NCBI GenBank assembly: GCA_005880175.1
Contig: VBJR01000075.1
Span: forward strand, 1,474 to 7,075
Length of the DNA: 5,602 bases
Reading direction: 5' to 3'
Source: Chloroflexota bacterium
Lineage (GTDB): Bacteria; Chloroflexota; Dormibacteria; Dormibacterales; Dormibacteraceae
Shown here: positions 1-4,279 of the stretch, one piece after another
Layout of the letters: each line of letters begins with the position of its first letter
Numbering within the stretch: the first letter of the stretch is position 1
Position numbers and translations under genes: made by a program
The notes under the pieces: generated by a model
What the model was told of the DNA's origin: nothing
Databases searched by the model: none
What the model saw: only the letters and a program-made list of their open reading frames with translations

Positions 1-718
1 GCCGGAGCGCGCGCACGCGGCTGCCGTACAGCGACTCGGCCGCGCGGGCCAGCCGGCGGATCTCGCGGCGCTCCTGGCCGAAGCCCTTAACGATGCGGAC
101 GCCGGTCACCGTCTCGTCCACCACGCCGGCGACGACGCCCGCCCGCTGCTGGGAGTCCCACGTGGCGGGGTGCACGAGCAGCCGGAGCCGCAGCGACACC
201 AGCAGCATCAGCGGCGCGGCGGCCAGCGCGACCAGCGCCAGCACCGGGCTGAGGACGACCATGATCGCCAGCGCGCCGACGAAGAAGACCCCGTTCGCGA
301 CCATCTGGGGCAGGAAGCCGAGGAGCTGCTGGACCAGGTTCAGGTCGGTGATCGCGCGGCTGACGAGCTGGCCGGTCTGGAGCTCGTCGTGGCGAGCGAA
401 GTCCAGCCGCTGGAGGTGGGCGAGGATCGCCGTCCGCAGGTCGTACTGGACCTCCAGGCTGGCGCGGCCGGAGCAGTAGCGGAAGAGGACGCCGACGGCG
501 AAGCGGATCGCGCCGGCCGACAGCAGGAGCGCGATCCATGGCGCCAGGCCGCCGTGGCGGGGCACGATGACCGTGTCCACGACGTGGCGCTGCACCAGCG
601 GCGCCAGGACCGCGATGACCTGGGCGAGGACCGCGCCGGTGACGCCCAGCAGCACCAGGCGCGAGTGGGGCCGCAGCGCCCCACCGAGCCGGACCAGCCA
701 GCCAGCGCCGTCCCTCAA
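1..718 (-). CDS. ABC exporter, N-terminal membrane domain (partial, runs off window start)
   Basis: The minus-strand frame is open from the window edge up to an in-frame stop at 752-754, and it encodes about 239 residues of an ABC exporter transmembrane domain. Visible landmarks are hydrophobic helices at about residues 20-41, 60-80, 133-155 and 158-178, the segment SLEVQYDLR, the DELQTGQLVSR segment typical of exporter membrane domains, and the conserved DETVTGVRIVKGFGQE stretch near the window edge. The ATP-binding domain (Walker A, signature, Walker B) should follow outside the window, so substrate and half or full transporter status cannot be told. The only start codon between the in-frame stop and the first helix is TTG at 716-718. 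No Shine-Dalgarno precedes it, so the start is the weak point. It lies 37 bases after the TetR stop on the same strand, which suggests co-transcription with, and control by, that repressor. Family: sure. Start: moderate. Confidence 0.85.
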   Translation of the reverse strand, partial: MRDGAGWLVRLGGALRPHSRLVLLGVTGAVLAQVIAVLAPLVQRHVVDTVIVPRHGGLAPWIALLLSAGAIRFAVGVLFRYCSGRASLEVQYDLRTAILAHLQRLDFARHDELQTGQLVSRAITDLNLVQQLLGFLPQMVANGVFFVGALAIMVVLSPVLALVALAAAPLMLLVSLRLRLLVHPATWDSQQRAGVVAGVVDETVTGVRIVKGFGQERREIRRLARAAESLYGSRVRALR

Positions 719-754
719 CGGGCAGGGCTGAGCGCTGGATGTGGTGTCACGTCA

Positions 755-1417
755 CTACTGTACGGCCGCGGGGGAGGCGCGAATTCCCGGCCAGAGCATG
801 TCCACGATCGCGCCGGCCTGCTCGACCGGGTCCCGGTCGGCCGGGTCGGCGCTCGCGATGAGCCGCCGGTAGAGGAGCGGACCGCTGACCAGGTCGAGCA
901 GCGTGCCGGCGTCCAGGTCGGGCCGGATCTGGCCCGCGTCCATCCCCCGCTCGACGATCGCCATGAATCGCTCGCGGTGGCCGCGCAGGACGCGGCGGCG
1001 CAGGCTGGCCGCGAGCGAGGGGTCCTCGGCGGCGCGCCGGACCAGGTGCTGGAGGGCGGCGCCCTGGGGGCTGCGCTCGGCCTCCAGCCCGGCGTGCACC
1101 CAGGCCAGGAGCTCTGCCCGGGCGTCGGGCGCGGCGGCCTGGGCGCTGTTCGCCTCGGCGGCCGTCTCCTCCGCCGCGCCGGCCACGAGGTCGAGGATGA
1201 GCGCGTCCTTGGACGGCCAGCGACGGTAGATCGTGGCCTTGCTGACGCGGGCCTCGGCCGCGACCGCCTGCATGCTCATCCGGCGCACGCCGCGCTCCTG
1301 CAGCAGGCGCGCGCCGGCGGCCAGAATCGCCCGCTCGGCGCCGCCGCTCCGCGGCCGGCCCCGGCGCCTGGGCGCAACGGGCTGATCGTCGGACTGACGC
1401 CGTCCCTCGCATGCCAT
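755..1417 (-). CDS. TetR/AcrR-family transcriptional regulator
   Basis: A 220-residue protein of usual TetR-family length. After a basic N-terminal arm (PRRRGRPR, residues 17-24), residues 27-75 form the TetR DNA-binding domain with the typical recognition segment VSKATIYRRWPSK (58-70). The rest is a helical ligand-binding and dimerisation domain (about 85-215), resembling the C-terminal domain found in many actinobacterial TetR proteins. The ATG at 1415-1417 is preceded by a good ribosome binding site (GGAAGG, 6 bases away), which makes it the one clear Shine-Dalgarno start in the window. It is followed on the same strand by the ABC exporter gene and faces the OsmC gene divergently. Family knowledge and this layout suggest a repressor released by a small hydrophobic compound and controlling itself and the exporter, perhaps also the OsmC gene. 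The ligand cannot be read from the sequence. Confidence 0.93.
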   Translation of the reverse strand: MACEGRRQSDDQPVAPRRRGRPRSGGAERAILAAGARLLQERGVRRMSMQAVAAEARVSKATIYRRWPSKDALILDLVAGAAEETAAEANSAQAAAPDARAELLAWVHAGLEAERSPQGAALQHLVRRAAEDPSLAASLRRRVLRGHRERFMAIVERGMDAGQIRPDLDAGTLLDLVSGPLLYRRLIASADPADRDPVEQAGAIVDMLWPGIRASPAAVQ

Positions 1418-1423
1418 GAGCAG

Positions 1424-1430
1424 CCTTCCC
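1424..1430 (-). promoter_or_regulatory. Ribosome binding site of the TetR gene
   Basis: On the minus strand a purine run GGGGGAAGG (1424-1432) ends 6 bases before the ATG at 1417. It fixes the start of the regulator and contrasts with the plus-strand genes, which show no Shine-Dalgarno sequence. Confidence 0.7.
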
Positions 1431-1433
1431 CCG

Positions 1434-1455
1434 CGACGAGCATAGCGCTCGGTCG
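1434..1455. promoter_or_regulatory. Divergent TetR/OsmC control region: inverted repeat over the TetR -10 element
   Basis: In the 65-base gap between the divergent genes, CGACGAGC (1434-1441) faces GCTCGGTCG (1447-1455) across a 5-base spacer. The arms pair apart from one extra base. The inner arm overlaps a minus-strand -10-like hexamer TATGCT (1439-1444), which would put the TetR transcript start near 1432, just ahead of its ribosome binding site. The outer arm lies about 16 bases before the OsmC -10 element. A repeat placed this way is a plausible operator for autorepression and for shared control of the OsmC gene. The repeat and hexamer are seen; the operator role is inferred. Confidence 0.4.
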
Positions 1456-1470
1456 AGGTCGGATGGATTG

Positions 1471-1476
1471 CACAAT
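1471..1476 (+). promoter_or_regulatory. Putative -10 element of the OsmC gene (leaderless)
   Basis: CACAAT ends exactly 6 bases before the ATG at 1483, so transcription would begin at or next to the start codon. The same 6-base distance is seen at the J-domain and small membrane protein genes. No clear -35 element is visible. It supports the start at 1483 rather than the in-frame TTG at 1468, which would lie upstream of this element. Confidence 0.4.
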
Positions 1477-1482
1477 GGCTGG

Positions 1483-2004
1483 ATGAACCTGCGCGAGCTC
1501 CAGGCGCCGATCAAGCGGCGCTACGAGGATGATCCCGCCGCGGCCCGGATCACGATGACGGTGCGCAGCGGCCCGAGCGACCTGTCGGACCCGCTCCACG
1601 TCGCGATCGTCCCCGACGCGGCGCCGGACGTGACGTGGGCGTCGGGCGCCCACCCGGGCGTCGGCGGCACCGGCGACGTGCCCTGCTCCGGGGACCTGCT
1701 GATGGGCGCCCTGGCCGCCTGCCAGGAGGTGACGATGCGGATGGTGGCCGCCTCGATGGGGATCGAGCTGGAGGCGGTCGAGGTGGAGGTCAGCGGCGAG
1801 GCGGACCTGCGCGGCACGCTGGCGATGTCGCGTGAGGTGCCCGTGGGCGTGACCGGGATCACGTGCGCGACGCGGGTCAGGCTCAAGGAGGGCACCAACC
1901 CGGAGCGGGCCAAGCGCCTGCTCGAGAACGCCGAGCGCTACTGCGTGGTCCTGAATACGCTGCGGAACGGCGTCCCCGTTCAGAGCGACTTCCGGATCGA
2001 CTGA
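1483..2004 (+). CDS. OsmC/Ohr-family protein (peroxide-reactive thiol fold)
   Basis: 173 residues, within the usual range for the OsmC family. The two cysteines expected to form the redox pair are present: Cys80 in the helix of DLLMGALAACQEVTM (71-85), and Cys154 in ERYCVV (151-156), the position of the family's CPV-like motif. Two further cysteines (68 and 128) are not family-conserved positions as far as I can tell. Classic members reduce organic hydroperoxides in the cytoplasm with lipoyl or thiol electron donors, but many OsmC-like proteins have unknown substrates, so the reaction here is an inference. I chose ATG at 1483; an in-frame TTG at 1468 would add five residues but sits upstream of the putative -10 element. 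The gene diverges from the TetR-exporter pair, so a stress or detoxification theme is reasonable. A hairpin follows the stop codon. Confidence 0.88.
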   Translation: MNLRELQAPIKRRYEDDPAAARITMTVRSGPSDLSDPLHVAIVPDAAPDVTWASGAHPGVGGTGDVPCSGDLLMGALAACQEVTMRMVAASMGIELEAVEVEVSGEADLRGTLAMSREVPVGVTGITCATRVRLKEGTNPERAKRLLENAERYCVVLNTLRNGVPVQSDFRID

Positions 2005-2007
2005 GTC

Positions 2008-2030
2008 GGAGCGCAACGGCGCTCTATTGA
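2008..2030 (+). terminator. Hairpin after the OsmC gene, possible terminator
   Basis: GAGCGC (2009-2014) pairs perfectly with GCGCTC (2019-2024) around an AACG loop, with one extra G-T pair outside. It starts 4 bases after the OsmC stop and is followed by the T-containing but weak tail TATTGAG. It lies where the -35 region of the next promoter would be, so it could end OsmC transcription, influence the J-domain gene promoter, or both. Confidence 0.4.
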
Positions 2031-2031
2031 G

Positions 2032-2037
2032 TAGAGT
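2032..2037 (+). promoter_or_regulatory. -10 element of the J-domain gene (leaderless)
   Basis: TAGAGT is followed by exactly 6 bases and then ATG, so the predicted transcript begins at the start codon. The same hexamer with the same spacing and a similar spacer (GCGCTC here, GCACGC there) precedes the small membrane protein gene at 3679. No -35 consensus is seen. Confidence 0.6.
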
Positions 2038-2043
2038 GCGCTC

Positions 2044-2571
2044 ATGCAGCCTGCGCGGAGCCTCTACGAGATCCTCCAGGTGGATCCCCGGGCGGAGCCC
2101 GAGGTCCTGGAGGCCGCGTTCCGCAGGTTGGCCCGCAAGTACCACCCGGACGTGTCGCCGTCGGTGGACAGCGTCGAGCGGATGAAGGACCTCAACGCCG
2201 CCTACCAGGTCCTGCGCGACCCGGGCCGGCGGGCGGACTACGACCGGGCGCTGCTCGACCCGGAGGACGGCTGGGGCGGCGAGGCCTCCGGCTGGGCGGC
2301 GCAGCCCGAGCCGATGGCCCAGACGTGGCTGACGTGCCGCCAGCACTCGGCCGAGCCGGCGGTGGCGACGTGCCCAACCTGCGGCGTGGGCATGTGCGAG
2401 CACTGCTTCGCGCGGTTCCAGCCGGCGAGCTGCCTGACGTGCGCGACGGCGTGGGAGCGGGCGCCGCGGCGCCGGTTCCTGCTCCCGGCCCTCTGGTTCT
2501 TCATCCTCCTGGGGGCGATGGCGTACCTCCTCGCGAACTCGAGCTGGCTCGTCGCGCACGTCGTTCCGTAA
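2044..2571 (+). CDS. Membrane-anchored J-domain protein with cysteine-rich zinc module
   Basis: 175 residues in three parts. Residues 5-70 are a J domain: SLYEILQVDPRAEPEVLEAA, then RKYHPDV with the essential His-Pro-Asp at 34-36, then LNAAYQVLRDPGRRADYD. J domains stimulate the ATPase of an Hsp70 (DnaK) partner. Residues 98-133 hold Cys98, His101, Cys110, Cys113, Cys118, Cys121, Cys130 and Cys133, a spacing like a B-box-type zinc finger with two metal sites. Residues 145-164 are one hydrophobic helix after the basic stretch PRRR, so the protein is probably tail-anchored with the J domain and zinc module in the cytoplasm. The Gly/Phe region and substrate domains of true DnaJ are absent, so this is not the housekeeping co-chaperone. 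The likely role is to recruit DnaK to the membrane; the client is unknown. It has its own leaderless promoter. Confidence 0.88.
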   Translation: MQPARSLYEILQVDPRAEPEVLEAAFRRLARKYHPDVSPSVDSVERMKDLNAAYQVLRDPGRRADYDRALLDPEDGWGGEASGWAAQPEPMAQTWLTCRQHSAEPAVATCPTCGVGMCEHCFARFQPASCLTCATAWERAPRRRFLLPALWFFILLGAMAYLLANSSWLVAHVVP

Positions 2572-2603
2572 ACGACGGCGCAAACGTATCCACTCCGCGG
2601 GCC

Positions 2604-2623
2604 CACCGACTATGCTGTCGGTG
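2604..2623 (+). promoter_or_regulatory. Promoter and probable operator of the GAF-LuxR regulator gene
   Basis: CACCGAC (2604-2610) and GTCGGTG (2617-2623) are perfect 7-base inverted repeats with the -10-like hexamer TATGCT (2611-2616) exactly between them. The ATG follows 2 bases after the right arm, so the transcript would have almost no leader. A 20-base palindrome centred on the -10 of a LuxR-type gene is well placed for autoregulation, since a bound dimer would cover the -10. Palindrome and hexamer are seen; operator use is inferred. Confidence 0.5.
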
Positions 2624-2625
2624 AC

Positions 2626-3480
2626 ATGGCCGTTCCAGCCGGCGATGGGCGCGAGCTGCGCAGCTCACGCATCGCTCGGCCGGAGGTCGCGCTGGAGGCG
2701 CTGTGCGACATGGCGCTGATGGCGAGCGAGCCGCTGCCGCTGGACCTCCTGGCCAAGCGAACGGTGGATCTCGCCCGCGACGTGCTCCGCGCCGACGGCG
2801 GCTCCCTGTTCCTCTGGCGCGACCGGTCGGCCCGGCTGGAGCCGATCATGGCCAACGACCCGGGCTGGGACCTGCGGGCGGTCCGGACGTTCCAGCCCGG
2901 CGAGGGCGTGACCGGCGCGACGTACGAGCGGGGCCGGCCGATCATCGTGCAGGACTATCAGACCTCGCGGCACGCGATCTCGACGGCGGTGGCGCAGGGC
3001 CTGAAGAGCGGAGTCGCGGTGCCGCTGCGGATCGGCCGGCGGCGGGTCGGCGTGCTGTCCGCGCGGAGCTACCGGCACCTGCCGTGGACCCAGCAGGACG
3101 TGCGCCTGCTGTCGCTGATCGCCTCCGTGGTGGCGCCGGCGCTGGAGGCGGCGTCGAACGCGGGCCGCGTGTCGGCGCTGCGGCTGACGCCCAAGGAGAC
3201 GCAGGTCCTGGCCGACCTCATGGCGGGCCGGAACGCGAAGTCGATCGCCCGGTCGAGCGGGCTGTCCGAGGCGACGGTGCGGACACACATCCGATCGGTG
3301 CTGGCCAAGTTCGGGGTCAACTCGCAGCTGGCGGCCGTGGTGCTGGCGCGGGACCTGGGCTTCGACCCGATGACTACGTACTTCGGGGGGTTCGACGCGT
3401 CGGGCGAGCAGCAGGCGGCGGACGGAAATGGTGCCTCCTCATCAGTTTTGGGGATTCGACCGGCTCGCGGCCTCGCCTAA
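2626..3480 (+). CDS. GAF-domain regulator with LuxR-type HTH
   Basis: 284 residues. Residues about 35-175 form a GAF domain: LLAKRTVDLARDVLRADGGS, then the FQPGEGVTGATYERGRPIIV segment and VAVPLRIGRRRVGVLSARS strand region. GAF domains bind small ligands or sense redox or light signals; no chromophore-binding cysteine is obvious, and the only cysteine is Cys27, before the domain. Residues 186-245 are a LuxR/GerE HTH, opening with LTPKETQVLADLMAGRNAKSI and continuing LSEATVRTHIRSVLAKFGV, the expected recognition-helix pattern. There is no receiver domain, so it is not a standard response regulator; the signal is probably read directly by GAF. The C-terminal about 35 residues are low in structure. 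It starts at an ATG just downstream of a palindromic promoter, which suggests autoregulation. Targets are unknown. Confidence 0.9.
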   Translation: MAVPAGDGRELRSSRIARPEVALEALCDMALMASEPLPLDLLAKRTVDLARDVLRADGGSLFLWRDRSARLEPIMANDPGWDLRAVRTFQPGEGVTGATYERGRPIIVQDYQTSRHAISTAVAQGLKSGVAVPLRIGRRRVGVLSARSYRHLPWTQQDVRLLSLIASVVAPALEAASNAGRVSALRLTPKETQVLADLMAGRNAKSIARSSGLSEATVRTHIRSVLAKFGVNSQLAAVVLARDLGFDPMTTYFGGFDASGEQQAADGNGASSSVLGIRPARGLA

Positions 3481-3512
3481 CGTCGAGATCGGTCAAGCGG
3501 TCGCTGCGCGGC

Positions 3513-3536
3513 GGTGGTCAACTCCCCCTGGCCACC
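3513..3536 (+). terminator. Hairpin after the GAF-LuxR gene, possible terminator
   Basis: GGTGGTCA (3513-3520) pairs with TGGCCACC (3529-3536), eight pairs including one G-T, around an 8-base C-rich loop, 32 bases after the stop codon. A C run rather than a T run follows, so intrinsic termination would be non-classical, as is common in high-GC actinobacteria. Confidence 0.4.
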
Positions 3537-3619
3537 CCCCAGATGGCGGTTCGGAGGGCCGCGAGGAGCGTCCTCGCACCCGGCGGACGGCCGCAGCGGT
3601 GCCGACGATCAGGCGATCC

Positions 3620-3652
3620 GAGGGGAGCCGTGTACGACCCGCGGCTCTCCTC
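3620..3652 (+). other. Strong 11-bp hairpin in the 198-base gap at 3481-3678
   Basis: GAGGGGAGCCG (3620-3630) pairs with CGGCTCTCCTC (3642-3652), eleven pairs with one G-T, around an 11-base loop. It ends 14 bases before the TAGAGT promoter element of the small membrane protein gene, so it covers the usual -35 area. It may be a second terminator for the regulator gene, an operator for the next promoter, or part of a small RNA. I see no gene elsewhere in the 3481-3678 gap. Confidence 0.45.
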
Positions 3653-3666
3653 CCCAACGCACGCGC

Positions 3667-3672
3667 TAGAGT
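3667..3672 (+). promoter_or_regulatory. -10 element of the small membrane protein gene (leaderless)
   Basis: TAGAGT, then 6 bases, then ATG at 3679. Hexamer and spacing are identical to those before the J-domain gene at 2044, which makes chance less likely and supports both starts. Confidence 0.6.
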
Positions 3673-3678
3673 GCACGC

Positions 3679-3885
3679 ATGTCGACTCACCAGCCCACGT
3701 CGTGGGCCATCCGGTTCTTCGTCCCCGGCTACCTGATCCTGGTCGGCGTGGGCCTGATCGTGGGCGCGGTGCTGCTCGCCCTGTACCAGCCCGACGAGTG
3801 GTTCGTCGCCGCGATGGCCGCCGTGGGAGGCGCAACGATGCTGGTCACGACAGGCGCACTGGTGACGGTAGCGCGCGGCCGCTGA
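3679..3885 (+). CDS. Small two-helix membrane protein, function unknown
   Basis: 68 residues with two hydrophobic helices, about 13-35 (FFVPGYLILVGVGLIVGAVL) and 42-64 (FVAAMAAVGGATMLVTTGAL), joined by a short polar turn YQPDE. The C-terminal ARGR suggests a cytoplasmic end by the positive-inside rule, and an even number of helices would put both ends in the cytoplasm. No family is recognised and no catalytic residue is evident. The start is supported by the leaderless-type promoter 6 bases upstream, and high-GC third positions match the neighbours. The stop codon lies in the loop of a perfect hairpin. It could be a structural or regulatory membrane peptide. Confidence 0.75.
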   Translation: MSTHQPTSWAIRFFVPGYLILVGVGLIVGAVLLALYQPDEWFVAAMAAVGGATMLVTTGALVTVARGR

Positions 3886-3893
3886 AGCGGCCG
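3876..3893 (+). terminator. Perfect hairpin spanning the stop codon of the small membrane protein gene
   Basis: CGGCCGC (3876-3882) and GCGGCCG (3887-3893) form a perfect 7-bp stem around the loop TGAA, whose first three bases are the TGA stop codon. It may end transcription before the tRNA gene 22 bases downstream, although there is no T run. Confidence 0.4.
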
Positions 3894-3897
3894 GTGG

Positions 3898-3903
3898 TAA
3901 CCT
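3898..3903 (+). promoter_or_regulatory. Possible -10 element of the tRNA gene
   Basis: TAACCT lies 12 bases before the mature 5' end of the tRNA, which would leave a short 5' leader for RNase P to remove. It is a weak match with no clear -35. Confidence 0.3.
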
Positions 3904-3915
3904 TCGGTCCGGCCC

Positions 3916-3991
3916 GGCCCTGTAGCTCAGGGGATAGAGCAGCGGTTTCCTAAACCGCGTGTCGGAGGTTCGAGTCCTTCCAGGGCCACCA
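3916..3991 (+). tRNA. tRNA-Arg, anticodon CCT
   Basis: A complete 76-base cloverleaf. Acceptor GGCCCTG (3916-3922) pairs with CAGGGCC (3981-3987); the D stem is GCTC/GAGC; the anticodon stem is GCGGT/ACCGC with loop TTCCTAA and anticodon CCT at 3949-3951, reading the rare AGG codon; the variable loop is 5 bases; the T stem is GGAGG/CCTTC with one G-T pair and loop TTCGAGT. Discriminator A at 3988 and an encoded CCA at 3989-3991 are present. Its 3' end borders the integrase-derived region, so it is the probable integration target (attB) for the neighbouring element. Confidence 0.97.
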
Positions 3992-3994
3992 CCC

Positions 3995-4069
3995 GCCGAG
4001 TTCAAATCGCTGGCCGGAGGCGGCCGGGTCAGCCATGCTCGCCCTCAACGTGTGCCCTCCGTGTGCCAC
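3995..4069. repeat. Direct repeat copy A: relic of an integrase 3' end and arm region
   Basis: It starts 3 bases after the tRNA CCA and matches 4911-4986 at about three quarters of positions (52 of 69 over the last 69 bases, hand count, no gap in that part), with the best blocks TTCAAATCGC and GTGTGCCAC or close variants. On the minus strand it has TGA at 4045-4047 and 4029-4031, the same two positions as copy B. The frame ending at 4029 reads GTRRAHVEGEHG against GKRRAHAEAEDG in copy B; the frame ending at 4045 reads WHTEGTR against WQTKSTR. It also holds a tandem 11-base subrepeat, CGTGTGCCCTC then CGTGTGCCACA (4049-4070). Confidence 0.65.
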
Positions 4070-4093
4070 AGCGGTTCCCACACCCAAAGCGGG

Positions 4094-4099
4094 TAGAAT
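4094..4099 (+). promoter_or_regulatory. -10 element of the Cys/His-rich small protein gene
   Basis: TAGAAT is a near-consensus -10, with 9 bases between it and the ATG at 4109, so any leader is only a few bases long. The promoter would drive the two cargo genes. Confidence 0.5.
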
Positions 4100-4108
4100 C
4101 CTCCGTCC

Positions 4109-4255
4109 ATGTACCGACCTGAAGAGAAATGCGCGAACTGCGGCCACCACCGAGCGCACCACGCCTCGGACGCAAGCTGCCAGCACCTGAGCCCCAGCCC
4201 CGAGGACAAGCCTGATTGCAAGTGCAAGAAGTTCGTCCACTCCGAGGAGGCGTGA
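4109..4255 (+). CDS. 48-residue Cys/His-rich protein, probable zinc ribbon
   Basis: A short reading frame starting at ATG 4109 and ending with TGA 4253-4255. The 48 residues contain Cys8-x2-Cys11-Gly-His-His, His17, His18, Cys24, and Cys37-x-Cys39 followed by KKFV, a layout like small zinc-ribbon peptides of actinobacteria in which an N-terminal CxxCGH knuckle pairs with a C-terminal CxCxxF knuckle. Zinc binding is inferred; the biological role is unknown. The start is supported by the TAGAAT element 9 bases upstream; there is no Shine-Dalgarno. It is the first gene after copy A of the integrase-end repeat and is followed 24 bases later by a 208-residue gene in the same frame, so the two may be co-expressed. 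It is short, but the cysteine pattern makes chance unlikely. Confidence 0.7.
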   Translation: MYRPEEKCANCGHHRAHHASDASCQHLSPSPEDKPDCKCKKFVHSEEA

Positions 4256-4279
4256 CCGAACAGGTCCGCTAAACGAGCC

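Noticed and set aside
743..757. GTCACGTCAC near the TetR stop as an operator for the exporter
   Set aside because: It is a short direct repeat rather than an inverted one, and no promoter elements are clear in the 37-base gap, which fits an operon better.
1468..1482. TTG start adding five residues to the OsmC protein
   Set aside because: It would begin upstream of the putative -10 element and has no Shine-Dalgarno; the ATG at 1483 fits the leaderless pattern.
170..1486. Long plus-strand open frame (438 codons) opposite the ABC and TetR genes
   Set aside because: Low-complexity, Arg/Ala/Gln-rich composition typical of antisense frames in high-GC DNA; the minus strand has clear ABC and TetR motifs.
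1276..2583. Long minus-strand open frame (435 codons) across the OsmC and J-domain genes
   Set aside because: Runs antisense through two recognisable genes and part of the TetR gene, with Arg/His/Pro-rich translation and no family pattern.
2703..3953. Plus-strand open frame (416 codons) overlapping the GAF-LuxR gene and the tRNA
   Set aside because: It is the shifted frame of the GAF-LuxR gene, Gly/Arg/Pro-rich, and runs into a tRNA gene.
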